64,000 nt of DNA from Cordia subcordata (GCA_028554755.1 JAPTOF010000020.1:4965001-5029000); one strand, 5' to 3'. Positions 1-11,739 are shown, counted from the first letter of the stretch. Numbers and translations: made by a program. The notes: generated by a model from the letters alone, not told the origin.

Positions 1-789
1 GGCCATACTCAATTTTACTCCGTATAAATTCATATAATTTATAAAAAAATATTTTATTATATAAAGAAAAGAAAAAAATAAACGAGTAATAATAAATAGC
101 TATCCCCGTATGCTTAAGACATTAGACATAATATTGAACAATGTATCAATTTTCGTTTTCGTGTTTGTTTCGCTAGTCTTCAAGTGTCGGCAAACCTCCT
201 CATTTCTAGCTTGCAGTGGCTCAATGTATGTATTTGTAAAAGAATTCTACCAAATAATTCAAGATTTAAAGTAATTTTTTTTTCTAGTGGAAGCAAAGGC
301 AATTACATTTGAACAACTTTTAAGATAAAAACCCCGCTATAATCTTCCTCTAATAACCAACAAAGGCCATCTGGTGGCTTAGACAAATGATGATCGACAA
401 CCAACCGAGAAATGGAGACTAAAGTTTACCAGTCAATTTGCATATTTGTTTTCTTCATGATTCACATGAAAAAGCTTGAAACCCGGTTGAGCCTGAAGCA
501 TGGCATGGTTGACATTTAAAGTAATTTATGATTATAAGCAACTAACAAATTTGTCAAGTGACATACCGATTCGTCAACCATGTAAGCAATAACTACTTCT
601 GATGGTGTACTATATTTTTACTTTAGAGAGACAAAAAAGGTATGATATCTCCTAAACAAATTATTATTTATTTAAGGCCTAAATCTCCATTTGGAACAAA
701 AAAAAAAAATAACTAAGAAAAAAGAATAATTGGGACCCTTTTTTTTACTGCAAGAAGACAAGTAATCGAAAATGTACCATCAACATACA
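1..789. other. AT-rich intergenic sequence
   Basis: No coding region, RNA gene or convincing repeat is seen here. The sequence is AT-rich with short poly-A and poly-T runs and ends where the terminal repeat of the next element begins. Confidence 0.6.
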
Positions 790-2470
790 AGAGTAACATT
801 ATATATTACTCTCTTTTTTTCATCACCCTTTTAGTAACTCTTAAGTGCCATTCTAGTTGTCATGTCAACAAGCATATTTTTTCATTTTACTTTCTTACAC
901 TTTTAATTTTTCTATCTCCCTAATTTATTTTTGCTAATATATTTTGCATTAACTAAATTAATTTTTCAATCAATTCTTTCCTTATTTGTTTTCAGTCTAA
1001 ATTCTTTCCTCCATCATTGCTATAGCAACCATTATCAAGCCTTCTTTCTATTTTCCCCATTTTGAACTAATTCTCGTAGATAGGAGAGATAGGAGACGAG
1101 CTCCTTGTTGGATAATCAGCCATTATTCTTTCAATAAAATTTAAAAGCATAAAAAAGGACGCACAGCTTCATATGACAAAGTGAATCATCAAGAAAGAAT
1201 TTTGGAAATTCAAACTTTTTCAGAACATGTCATATAGAGCAGTTATAATGCTGATATTGAATATGGTAGATATGAAATATGCATGACTCAAGAAACAACA
1301 TTTGGGAAGAAAATGCATATGTGGGATTTGATATTCATCAAAATTTTTGCAGGGAAGGCTTATTAGTTGTTTCTCTCATGTTATTAATATATCACATTTT
1401 AATAAAGTTTTTGGTTTTCAAATCCCCTACCTTCATGTACCCTGAATCCAAACTAGTAAGGTTATCTCCAATAGTTCTTATATTTTTTTTCATTAAATTT
1501 AAGTGATTTGAGTAATTTTCTTATAATTGGAATCTTTTATTTTCAGTTCTACTCTAACGGCTTCTCTTTTTTTTTTTTTTAATCAAACTCTCAATTTAAG
1601 GAATCTTTATTTTAGTTTCACTCTAACAGCTATCCTATTTTAAAATATTGCAATGTTAAAGCTATGGGGAACGGGGGATGGGATTTGGGTGTTGGCTTTG
1701 GGGGATGAAAAAAAACCCTTATATATGGGTGTTTTGTTTTGGAATTTAGGGAAAACTTAAAATTTGAGGGATGAGATAGGGGAACTATTGGAGCACATTA
1801 GGACCAACCACTCCCCTAAATATAGGGTTTTTTTTTAATGTTTGGGTGAGCTATTGGAGTTAGCCTAAGAGAAAGGATCCTGTTCTTTCTCTGTTCGTGA
1901 GCAATCTAATATTTTTTTCCCTTCACCAAAAAGGCTAGGTTTTCATAAAGTTGTGTTATACTTAAAGATTTTTGTCTTTTAGTACTTGCATTGTTAGTTC
2001 TTTTCTCAATATATAGTCCAATCCTTCTCTTAGGATGCATTTATTTGCTTTTCAAATCCCTTTTTTTTTCCCCCTTTTTTAGTATTTGAAAGTTTGTTTG
2101 AAGCTTTTTAGTCTCATTTCAATTTGTCACAATATGATACAACAACAAATATGAATCGCAAATCAGCTTTTGAAAGTTACTTCCAATTTGTGGATGAATA
2201 ATCTAGTACGTATAGAGATGTCCCCTTGTATTGGTCATTACAATGAGGGCTGAAATCAAAAGTCTAATCCTGAGAGCAATATTTGGTGAATTTATATACT
2301 TCAACCGGTGCTCTTCTATTCTTCCGAACCATATAGAGTGTTAGTTTCAAAAAGAAAGAAAAAGCTCGTCTCTTATCTTACAGACTTGTACATGAATGAG
2401 TAGATTAATCCACATAGAACTCATTTCCTATCTCTCCTATCTACAAGAATCTATACTATAGTATAAAGCA
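790..2470 (+). mobile_element. Left copy of a ~1.5 kb TIR element, truncated at its inner end
   Basis: The copy begins with AGAGTAA at 790 and is matched, in reverse complement, along almost its whole length by 2800-4057. Shared landmarks include the segment around 1075-1105 with TAGATAGGAGAGATAGGAGA, matched near 3750-3775, and the segment 1920-2010, matched near 3246-3360. Homology stops near 2455, so the last ~250 bp with the inner terminal repeat are missing here. No transposase reading frame is visible, so the element looks non-autonomous. A younger MITE is nested at 1460-1865. The superfamily is not clear; the terminal sequence AGAGTAATGCTATATA does not by itself decide it. Confidence 0.7.
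1460..1865. mobile_element. Nested Tourist/PIF-Harbinger-like MITE with TAA target duplication
   Basis: Terminal inverted repeats are GGTTATCTCCAATAG at the left and the complement of GGCTAACTCCAATAG at the right, flanked by TAA at 1457-1459 and TAA at 1866-1868. A 3-bp TAA duplication with GG-starting repeats fits the PIF/Harbinger (Tourist) group. The homologous copy of the host element at 3370-3410 lacks the insert and keeps one TAA (complement at 3389-3391). That is an empty site and confirms both boundaries. There is no coding capacity. Confidence 0.85.
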
Positions 2471-2550
2471 GAATCAGATGCACAAGATTGATTTCCTCTT
2501 ATACTGTTGGGTTTTATTTGTTCGTCACGTGACGAATCTTATTCAGCTTA

Positions 2551-4057
2551 GAGTAATGCTATATATCACCCCTTTTTCTGCCACCATTTTAGCACTACTT
2601 AGGTGGCATCCCAGTTGTCATGTTAGCTAGGATATTCTTTTCATTTCACTTTATTACTCTTTTTATTTTTCCTTCTCCTTCTAATTTATTTTTTCTAATT
2701 ATGCTCTAACCAAATTACTTTTTCAATCAATCCTTTCCTTATTTGTTTTCGGTCTAAATTCTTTCCTTCATCATTAAACCATAACATCCAATATCAAGTT
2801 GCTTTTTCTTCAATTTTAAAACTAAGTCTTGTAGATAGGAGAGGCAGGAGACGAGTTCTTTGTGGATTAATCATCTCATCCATGTGCAACTTTGTAAGAT
2901 AGGAGACGTGCTTTTTCTTCCATTTTGAAACTAATGCTCTATATGGTTCGGAAGAAAGAAGAGCACTGGTTGAAGTATATAAATTTACCAAATATTGCTC
3001 GCAGGATTACACTTTTGATTTCAGCTCTCATTGTGTTGGCCAATACAAGGGGACAGCTCTATACGTGCCAGATTATTTATCCACAAATTGGAAGTAACTT
3101 TCAAAAGTTGATTTGCAATTCATATTTGTTGTTGTATCATATTGTGACAATTGACTAAAAAGTTTCAAACAAACTTGTAAATCCTAAAAAAGGGAAAAAA
3201 AGGGATTTGAAAAGCAAATAAATGCATCCTAAGAGCAGGATTGGCCTATATACCAAGAAAAGAACTGACAATGCAAGTACTATAAAATAAAATCTTTAAG
3301 TATAACACATCTTTATGAAAATTTGGCCTTTTTTGCGATGGAAAAAATATTAGATGCTCACGAACAGAGAGGGACAGGAATCTTTCTCTTACTTCTTTGG
3401 ATTTAGGGGACAAGAAGGTATGAGATTTGAAAACCAAAAGCTTTGTTAAAATGTGAATCTGTTGATAACATGAAAGAAACAACTAATAAGCCTTCCCTGC
3501 AAAAGTATTGATGAATATCAAGTCCCACATATGCACATTGTTCCCAAATGTTGTTTCTTGAGTCATGCATATTTCATATCCACCATATTCTATATCAATA
3601 TTCTAATTGCTCTGTATGACATATTCCAAAAAGGTTTAAATTTTCAAAATTCTTTCTTGATGATTCAATTTGTCATATGAAGCCTTGCATCCTTCTTTAT
3701 GCTTTAAATTTTATTGAAAGAATAATGGCTGATTATCCAACAAAGGGCTCGTCTCCTATCTCTCCTATCTACGAGAATTAGTCCAAAATGGGGAAAACAA
3801 AAAGAAGGTTTGGTAATGGTTGCCATGGTAATGATGGAGGAAAGAATTTAGACCGAAAACAAATAAGGAAAGAATTGATTGAAAAATTAATTTGGTCAGA
3901 GCAAAATATATTAGCAAAAATAAATTAGGGAGATAGAAAAATTAAAAGTGTAAGAAAGTAAAATAAAATAAAAATCCTAATAGGCATGACAACTAGGATG
4001 TCACTTAAGGGGTGTTAAAAGGGTGACGAAAGAAAGAGCGATATATAGCATTACTCT
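2551..4057 (-). mobile_element. Right copy of the TIR element, both ends present
   Basis: The copy is bounded by AGAGTAATGCTATATATC at 2551 and its complement ending at 4057. The two ends form long terminal inverted repeats of roughly 300 bp, with the TAGATAGGAGAG motif at their inner edge (2829 and about 3770). It lies in inverted orientation to the copy at 790-2470, so together they make a giant imperfect palindrome of about 3.3 kb. Open frames inside (for example 3246-3482) have no recognisable homology and are taken as chance. Confidence 0.7.
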
Positions 4058-4393
4058 AATAGAAAATGGTTTGCCCACCATATGAGGAGAGTGAAAAGGA
4101 TACGTTTCTAGCACAATAATAGCAGCAACTGTGTTAACCGTTATGCAGCTTTCACTGATAATGAAATTTATCCTAGCAAAGTAACATCGAATATAACGCA
4201 ATGATTAGCTTTTGGCCAAGAAAAATAGGATTTGGACAGTTCAAGTTCATTTTTACCCAGTCGTGAAAAATTAACCTGCAAATCTGAGCATGGAGTAATA
4301 TTAATTGTTGACATTGTAGGAAGCTAAAGTGCAATATATATGGGTCATAAATTGTTTGGTACAGTCTGGTCTTGTATATACTTCGTCATCCTT

Positions 4394-4400
4394 TATAAAT
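4394..4400 (+). promoter_or_regulatory. Probable TATA box of the MYB gene
   Basis: TATAAAT lies about 200 bp before the MYB start codon at 4599, in a CTTTATAAATACC context. This is a plausible core promoter and leaves a leader of roughly 170 nt. Position and sequence are the only support. Confidence 0.5.
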
Positions 4401-4598
4401 ACCACGCATCACTTTTAGTCTTCTACATTCCACATCTTCTCTTACTAGTTTTTTTCCTTTTTTTCCACTTTTTCTGTCATTACTAGAAACTGTCGAATTT
4501 GAGACAAAAAATCAGCTTAATTTTACCTAAATCCACTTAATATATAATTTGGTCATTTTTCACGTAGAGTAAGTTTGAATTTGTTACTCGAGGATCGG

Positions 4599-6397
4599 AT
4601 GGGGAGGTCACCATGTCGTGAGAAGGTGGGGTTGAAGAAAGGGCCATGGACGCCTGACGAAGACCAAAAGCTTATGGCTTACATTGAAGAACATGGCGAT
4701 AGAAGCTGGCGATCCGTGTCAGCAAAAGCTGGTAATGTACAATATTGCATCCTTGGTGAATGTTGTTTATCTTCATCTTTCAAATCTCTACTACAACAAT
4801 TTTTTTTTTCTTTTTTTTTTTTTGTTTCCATGGAGTCAGAAGACAATTACGTGACAATTCTTCTGGGACATTTATTCATTCTGTAATTTGTTGGCGAATT
4901 CTATCGTAAAAGTTTGACGTGTCTATGTTGTTGTGGTAGGACTTCAACGATGTGGGAAGAGTTGTCGTCTGAGATGGACAAATTATCTAAGACCTGATAT
5001 TAAGAGAGGAAAATTCACCCCCCAAGAAGAACAAACTATCATTCAACTTCATGCTCTACTTGGGAATAGGTACAAGATGATTATGCAGAAGCAGTGTCTG
5101 TGGTTACTAGCTTATTTACTGCTTTTTTTCTTTTTTTAATCCCGAAAATGATGGCCTTTCATGTTACATCCCATTCAATTTATTTATAACTTGTGAATAT
5201 AATAATATAGTATCCCATATATTCATCTCATTATGTCACATCTAAACTAGCTTTAAGGTCATCTGTCACTTCGGTCTTGAAAACTACTGGCCCTCTTATT
5301 AAGAAAAATTTGATCAATACTTTAGAGTTGTTTACAATCATACTGTAATCTCATTATATTGTATCTTATGTTATTGGGAATAATATATCAACAATATCGT
5401 GATCACGTCGTATCATATCTTGGGAGGCCAGAAAATAATTCAGGCAGTTGAAATTTGATCACGATCACTTGGGTTGGAAAAGGGTTTGAGTTGGGGGTGG
5501 AAAGTTGAAAAGAATAAAAAAGATCCTGACACTAATAGAAAATTGAGATCTGAGACGGAAAGAATCCAATGAGAGATCGGGGTTTGAGTAACAATATGAT
5601 AATCATTATAAAGATTCCTCCTTATGTGTGTTAAATTTATGTACTAAAAGAAAGTGTTTCTTCCATATATTGATTACAGATGGTCAGTCATAGCAGGACA
5701 CTTGCCCATGAGAACAGACAATGAGATAAAGAACTATTGGAACACGAATTTGAAGAAGAGATTAACCAAGATGGGAATTGATCCTGTGACTCATAAGCCT
5801 ATGACTGAAGCACTTCAATCAAAACATGCTGCCAACCTTATTAGCCACATAGCTCAATGGGAGAGTGCACGGCTCGAAGCCGAAGCCAGACTTGTTCGAG
5901 GCTCCAAACTAGCCGCCTCCACCGCCAACCCTTATCAACCTCCTCATCAGCTCTGCTACTCGGCTCCGGCGCCGGCAGAAATGCCACCATGTCTTGATGT
6001 GCTCAAAGCATGGCAAGGGGCGTGGATAAATGGCACTAATAGTAATCCAGCAAAAGCTGATGCTCATCATGGTGGTGTGCTTCTTAACAGCTTTTGCAGC
6101 TCTAGTAATGGAACCCTCGAATCTCCAACGTTTGGGTTCAACTTTTCAGACAGCATCATCCCCCATGTTGGATTCGTCGACGGTTCATCATCATCATCAT
6201 CATCACTCGGAGCAATGAATTTCGTCGAAAATAATCCGGACAAGAGCTTCAAGAGATTGCAGCATCAGCTGGAGCAGATTCATGAAATGCCCTACCCTTA
6301 TATTGATCCCACCAATAATTACATTGCCGAAACCTTGAGGCTTCCGAGTTTTATGGAATGTTATAGTGATGATGGCTATGATAACAACGTAACATGA
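4599..6397 (+). CDS. R2R3-MYB transcription factor, MIXTA-like subgroup 9
   Basis: Three exons: 4599-4731, 4940-5069 and 5680-6397. The first two, 133 and 130 nt, are the usual R2R3-MYB exon sizes. The protein is 326 residues up to TGA at 6395-6397. R2 carries [15 protein letters not shown] and [21 protein letters not shown]3 carries [20 protein letters not shown] and [10 protein letters not shown]. After the MYB domain comes [20 protein letters not shown], the signature of subgroup 9 (the MIXTA, MYB16/MYB106 and MYB17 group). Members regulate epidermal outgrowth, cuticle formation or floral development in the nucleus. The usual MGRSPCCEK start reads MGRSPCREK here. Downstream of the TGA the same frame stays open to TAG at 6533-6535 and includes SYWNNSLN, like the conserved C-terminal motif of the group. 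The allele may therefore be truncated by 45 residues. A degenerate copy of its 3' end lies at 7931-8305. Confidence 0.9.
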
Positions 6398-6859
6398 TTA
6401 ACAAACGCCAGTGGACAATCTGAGAATGCTGATGGAGGCTGTGGGGTTGATTTCGGGGAGAACAAGATTAGCTACTGGAACAACTCGCTCAACGTAATGA
6501 CGACGGCGACATTGCAGTCGGCGTCGCCGTTGTAGGTGTTGTGAACTATTTAGTTTGTAGACCGATGGATGATCATTTGAATTCTTTGGAGTTGGTGTAG
6601 CTCAGGATTTGCGACTCGGTTAGTGTGGTTTTCAGTGTACCAATTGTAGCAATAACCAGGTGGCTGCAACAAAAATGAATGTGTGATTGTTTCAAGTGGG
6701 GCAACCATATGGGATATCATTTAACAATGTAGACTTGTGTTCACTTAATTAATATCCTTGTCGAATTAGGAGTTCGTTATGTATGTATAAAACAAACTAA
6801 CATTTGAGAGAAGTATTTTATTAAGAATTAAGTTTAAAATTTTTGGACCCATTTAGATT

Positions 6860-7432
6860 AGGGTGCGTTTGGTTTGCCTGTTTTCTGTTTTCATTTTCAT
6901 GGAAAATAAAAATTAGGATAGAAAATTTATTTGATTAACCATTTTTGTTTTCATTTTCAAAAAACAGAAAATAGTTTTCTAGGAGAATAGAAAACATCAA
7001 AAAAGTATTTTCTCTAAAAATAAGGTGGCAATTTTGTAAATAACTCTAAATGATTTAGAAAATAAGCTGGCAATTTTGTAAATAATTTTAAAAATTTAGA
7101 AAACAAAGTGGCAATTTTGTAAATAACTCTAAAAGATTTGAAAACAAAGTAGCAGCTTTGTAAATATCTTCAAAAATTTGAGAAAACAAGATGGCAATTT
7201 TGTAAATATATCCAAAAAATTTAGAAAATAAGGTGACAATATTGTAAATATTTCCAAAAAATTTAGAAAACAAGGTGGCAATTTTGTAAATAAACATAAA
7301 AAAACACTTTTAGTAACCAAACACATTCTCTATATTTTAGAAAATAGAAAATAAAAATTATTTTTAGAAAATAAAAATAGAAAATGAAAACTAGAAAATC
7401 AAAACAGAAAACAGGCAAACCAAACACATCCT
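6860..7432. mobile_element. MITE with ~32-bp terminal inverted repeats and an internal tandem array
   Basis: The left end AGGGTGCGTTTGGTTTGCCT and the right end (complement AGGATGTGTTTGGTTTGCCT) match for more than 30 bp, continuing through GTTTTCTGTTTT. No target-site duplication is evident. The repeats resemble those of hAT- or Harbinger-type plant MITEs. The interior is mostly a tandem repeat (see 7021-7292), and there is no coding capacity. Confidence 0.75.
7021..7292 (+). repeat. Tandem repeat, ~42-bp unit, about 7 copies
   Basis: Units of 41-43 bp carry the core GGCAATTTTGTAAATA followed by an A-rich spacer and ATTTAGAAAA. Copies start near 7023, 7066, 7107, 7150, 7190, 7231 and 7273 with some divergence. 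The array lies inside the MITE at 6860-7432 and causes several spurious minus-strand open frames. Confidence 0.75.
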
Positions 7433-7930
7433 TTGTTTTTTTTTTAAAATGAAAAAGATATATATATATATATATATAAAGTACATAATTTTTTGTAATA
7501 AGTACTTGGATTAACTTCAAACAAAGTTGAAGTTCTGAAAAAAGGGGAAAAAAACTCAAATTTAAGTTTTTTTTCTAAAAGCCAAAATTTTCAAATAAAA
7601 AACACTTTTTTCAAAAATAACAAAAAAAATGTTTTTGAAAAAAATGTTTTTTTTTTAAAAGCCAATTTCAAATAAGTCCTTTGACTTTGGGAGGGAAAAA
7701 AAATTTAATTTTGAATTTTTTTTTTCTAAAAAGAGTTTCAACTTTTTTAAAAAATAATTCAAGCATTTATTTAAAAGAGTTATTGTTTCGTGGAAAAAAT
7801 ATTTTTGCAGACAAAAAATTCAATCCAAAGGGGTGTTAAGCTCTCTTTAACCTAATGGTGAGATTTTAGTTATTGTAAATCAATTTTTAGCGGCAGAGTT
7901 TTGATTAAAAATAAAACCCGTAATTCATTC

Positions 7931-8305
7931 TCCAACTTGTTCAACAGCACCACACATGCTGGATTTGACGAGGGTTCATCATCGTATCATCACTCGGAGC
8001 AATGAACTTTGTCGAACTCCGGCTGCTGCTGGAGATTTGTTCAAAAAACAAGAGCGAAAACAACAGCTTCGCATTGCAGCAGCAGCTTCATGACATGGCC
8101 TATTGATGCCATGAGTTACATTGCAGTCGGAGTCGAAGTCGTAAGTGTTGTGACCTTTGTTCATCAATCAGTTGACGTTTTCGTAGTTTATTATAAGACT
8201 AGTCTGGGAACCGAGTTTTCTCTGTAATCATCTATCTCCGAGTAAAATTTTGAGTTCGTTTTCAATGTACCACTAATAGCCATAGTCGGTATGCTTCAAT
8301 TACGT
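7931..8305 (+). pseudogene. Degenerate duplicate of the MYB gene 3' end
   Basis: This stretch aligns by eye with MYB exon 3 and 3' flank. GTTCATCATC...ATCACTCGGAGCAATGAA at 7974-8003 matches 6183-6218, and ACATTGCAGTCGG near 8120 matches 6509-6521. The match continues into the 3' flank through TGTTGTGA and TTTTCAATGTACCA, which correspond to 6538-6640. About 190 bp of the parent between two ACATTGC words (near 6321 and 6510) is missing, and the frame is broken. Upstream MYB-domain exons are absent, so it is a non-functional fragment. Confidence 0.75.
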
Positions 8306-8398
8306 TGTGTTGTACCAAGAGGCCAGAGTCTCGTACTAGCGAGTGATATATTGACTGGTGCCTATTGATTCGTATGTTGTAGTAGACGCCATATTTGA

Positions 8399-8443
8399 TG
8401 TAACACCCAGCAAGCTAGAAGGGCCACGTGGATTGCATGCATG

Positions 8444-8495
<52 letters not shown>

Positions 8496-9958
8496 TGTGG
8501 TGTGTGCACTAGACCTGTTTGACTTTGGGTTTGTGATATTAGTAAGGACATGGAATCATATTAGTCTATTTAATTAAAGGGATGTTTGGAATTAACTTAC
8601 CCTGATCAAGTGTGAAGGCAGTGGCTTGAAAGTGAGAATAATATGTGAAATTCAAGTTATCTTGTAGTATATGTGGTGCACTTGTGTTTTCCTTATACAT
8701 TGAACAAAGACTGTTTAAGTACATTTTTGATAGCTAGAGAATGTTGATTAAAATGCCTAGACCTGTTTAAAGGACTTTATTGCACTGGTACAGGCTATGT
8801 AGTGCCTTGGTTGTATAGGAAATAAAAAAGGGGGAAATCATTATTTACGTATTTTTTTGTGCATTCTTTTTAAGAATTTGATTTTTTTTATTGTTGGCAG
8901 CATCAAGTAGAGTTGGATAATAAGTTGTAGAAGAGGGATTTATTTTGTTAATAAATCGGATCAAGTAAGTTGAACATTCCATTCAAACCACTTTCCAGAG
9001 GCTACCATGGTTAGCATACTCACCTCTTTCGCAATTCTTTTAGCTTGTAACTTTGAGTTACATCTGTTGCTTGGCAGATAAATATGCTTGAGTCGGTGTT
9101 TGTAAACTGTGGATTGGTTGTGATACATGTAAACCTTTGGGGCTGTGAAACTTGTCTGGCTGGTGAAATTGCTTGGTATTTGAGAAAGTGATGTAATTCA
9201 TGTGCTTGGAGGTAGGAAATGATTCACCGTATAAAGGTGTGGGGCTGCAAGTGGCCATCTTGTGCCTGGGTTACTAGGAAATGGTTCACCATACCAAAAG
9301 AGGCCTAGCAGAAAGGTCTAGGCCTAGTGTGTCTGTGAATGATGTGGAAGTACATTATATATCATGGCTCCAAGGGTGTTCTATGTGTTTTGTTGACTTG
9401 TGTTTCAAAGAAAAGTTACGAATGAAGCATGTGATGCAAATGGTGTTGATACTGAGATATGTTGAACGCGAATTTCTGAGCTTGAAATGTGGTTTGTGTA
9501 GTTTGTCCTAGTTTCATCTCTTATGGTAATTTGTATGTGTGGTGTGACGGTTAGTTCCGTTTACTTGTTCTGGGCCTATCTTGAGCCTGACTTTGGGGTG
9601 TCATTCTTACTGAGTTTGTTTAGCTCATGTCTTATTTTTACTTGTAGAGGGTGCTAGGTTGGAACCGTGGAGAGAGGACCAGTCATAGGATTGGTATCTC
9701 ACCTGCTCTGACGGACTTTTGTCATTTGTCTAGGATAGTTGACGTAATCTAACTCTTGAGATGTTTTCCTAGGGTGATGTAATTTCTTGAGTATGGCATG
9801 TGTAGATTTTAAAAACTCAGTGTTTTGTAAATAATAACCTTTAGTGGTATATAAATATTGTGTTCTGAACTGATTTCTATAAGCATGTATTGTGTTTAGG
9901 TGTCCTCCTGTTTGCCTTGTGGGCTTTGGCGATAGTACTGGTGATTAGGGGCATGACA
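8399..9958 (+). mobile_element. Possible solo LTR (Ty3-like)
   Basis: The segment starts TGTAACACCC and ends GGGGCATGACA, the usual TG...CA form seen in many plant Ty3/gypsy LTRs. A TATATAAATA-type sequence lies near 9850, where an LTR promoter would be. No matching 5-bp target duplication is seen (TTTGA versus GTATG) and no internal retroviral-type genes follow. It could be a solo LTR that lost its duplication or a chance resemblance. The left part contains a long TA microsatellite (8446-8496). Confidence 0.35.
8446..8496. repeat. (TA)n microsatellite
   Basis: About 25 TA units, interrupted once by TG near 8476. Confidence 0.9.
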
Positions 9959-11738
9959 GTATGGAACTATAATTAACCGGTACCTTCAAATTTTAGCTTT
10001 GGGGTAATTGAAAATCATCATTGACTTATAATCACTTAATATGCTCGAGGAATTGAATAGAATAAGAATACATTCATTATGATCACAAGAGGAAATACTT
10101 TCGTCATGAAAAGGTGCATTTCATATAATTTAGCCTCTTGTTATAAAAGGAATTTTTATATTGAATAGATATATTTAATATTTTGAATAAAAATTAATTT
10201 TTATAACATAATAAGAGAATCAAACTTAAATGTACATCAAATTTAGTGGTAGATCCATGTTTGTGCAGGGGGTGTCTTATTTTTTAATAAAAAATATTAA
10301 GATTACTTTTACTTTTGTTTTAAAATAAAAGGCCAAATCATATGAAGTAAACCTCTCATGATGAGAGTGTTTCTCTCGTGATCGTAATAATTGTTTTGCT
10401 ATTAATATTTTTTGTTTTTAGCCAAAGTAACAAAAAAATACTTACAATTTATTATCTTATGAAAACAAAAAAGTAAAATGAACAAAAATTGAAAGAGAGA
10501 AAAAAAGGAGAAAGGTGAGAAGAAAAAAAGAAAATAAAAGAATAAAGAGATAGAAATAAAAGAGGATTGAAAATTAATTAAAAATTAAAAAGAAAGAAAT
10601 ACCCAAGTCATTTAATTTTTAAGTATTTATATTTTCATCACAATTTGTTAAATTTTTTTTAATGGAATAGCTTAAATGAGATCATTTTAAAAAACTAATG
10701 GACCTTTTGAAATCAAAAATAATTTAATGGTCAAAATAAGACTAGTTAAATATTTTAGTGACCAGTGGACTTTCATGTTATTTATTTAAAATGCATTGCA
10801 CCTTTATATATGTTTCAAAATATAATCTTTGTGTAATCTATTAATCCTCGTTACTTTTTAAAATAAAACATCACACTTACTTGGGATGTGATGGATAAAT
10901 GTTACATTTTAGCAAATAGAGGGGTTATGATTTATGGTTGCAGCAAGGATTGATGTAGCAAACTTTAGCGTTTACAGGTTGAGTTACAGCATGTTTGGCT
11001 ACGCTTCTTCGGGGCTTATAAGCTGGAAATTGTAGAAAATATGTGAGGAAATTTCTTTAAGAAAAATTTATAAATTGTAAAATAAACAAAACTAAATAGA
11101 CTATATATATATATATATATATATATCGGTGTTAAATAAAAATTTTAAATCTGTCCTTATCTTGGTGTGACCTACATTTTTATTTCGACCCTGGAAGCTG
11201 TAACGCGGTGAAAAAAGTCAGTCGAAAATAAAGGCATTGTCGCGTTGTTGTGTATTACGTACAGCAAGCGTGCAACACAGTCGACCAAAAGAAGCAATTA
11301 ACAAGAGTCTTGCACGCCGTATCTTAATTGTGATTTGACAAAAGCCAACTTTCCCGCTGTATTTGGACATTAAAGGAGTTTTTTTTTTTTGTCGGAAATT
11401 AAAGGAGTTTTTTGTATTCTCAACAACTCTTCTTTCTCCCTTGAAGAGGAATTGTGCCGGTTGTTACTTAGCTACTACATACAAGTGGTAACTCTTCTAT
11501 AATTATTACTATAAAAAATTTAATAACGTTCTTTCACTTTATGACATAAATGAAGGTCACAATTTGTCAATCAATTAAATACACCTGCTAGCTTTACAGC
11601 AGATACGAGTCAAAGAGAATTCAAGATGAGCGTTAAGCATTTATTTACATTAATAGCCTCTGTGGATTGGATTTTTTTCCAAAAAAAGACTTTTTTTTTT
11701 ATTAAAGAAAAGCATTTTTTTTTGTAATAATAAGTATG
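9959..11738. other. Intergenic AT-rich stretch without recognised genes
   Basis: No coding sequence is supported. It contains an A/G-rich tract at 10430-10610 and a TA microsatellite at 11102-11127. A short GTTTGGCTACGCTTCTTCGG segment near 10992 could be a fragment of a MITE end. Confidence 0.5.
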
Positions 11739-11739
11739 T

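Noticed and set aside
7021..7292. Regular repeats that could suggest a CRISPR array
   Set aside because: Units are contiguous with no unique spacers, and this is plant nuclear DNA.
7088..7559. Overlapping minus-strand frames with repeated IYKIATLFSKFF-like text
   Set aside because: Translation of the 42-bp tandem array inside a MITE; the repetition is at DNA level.
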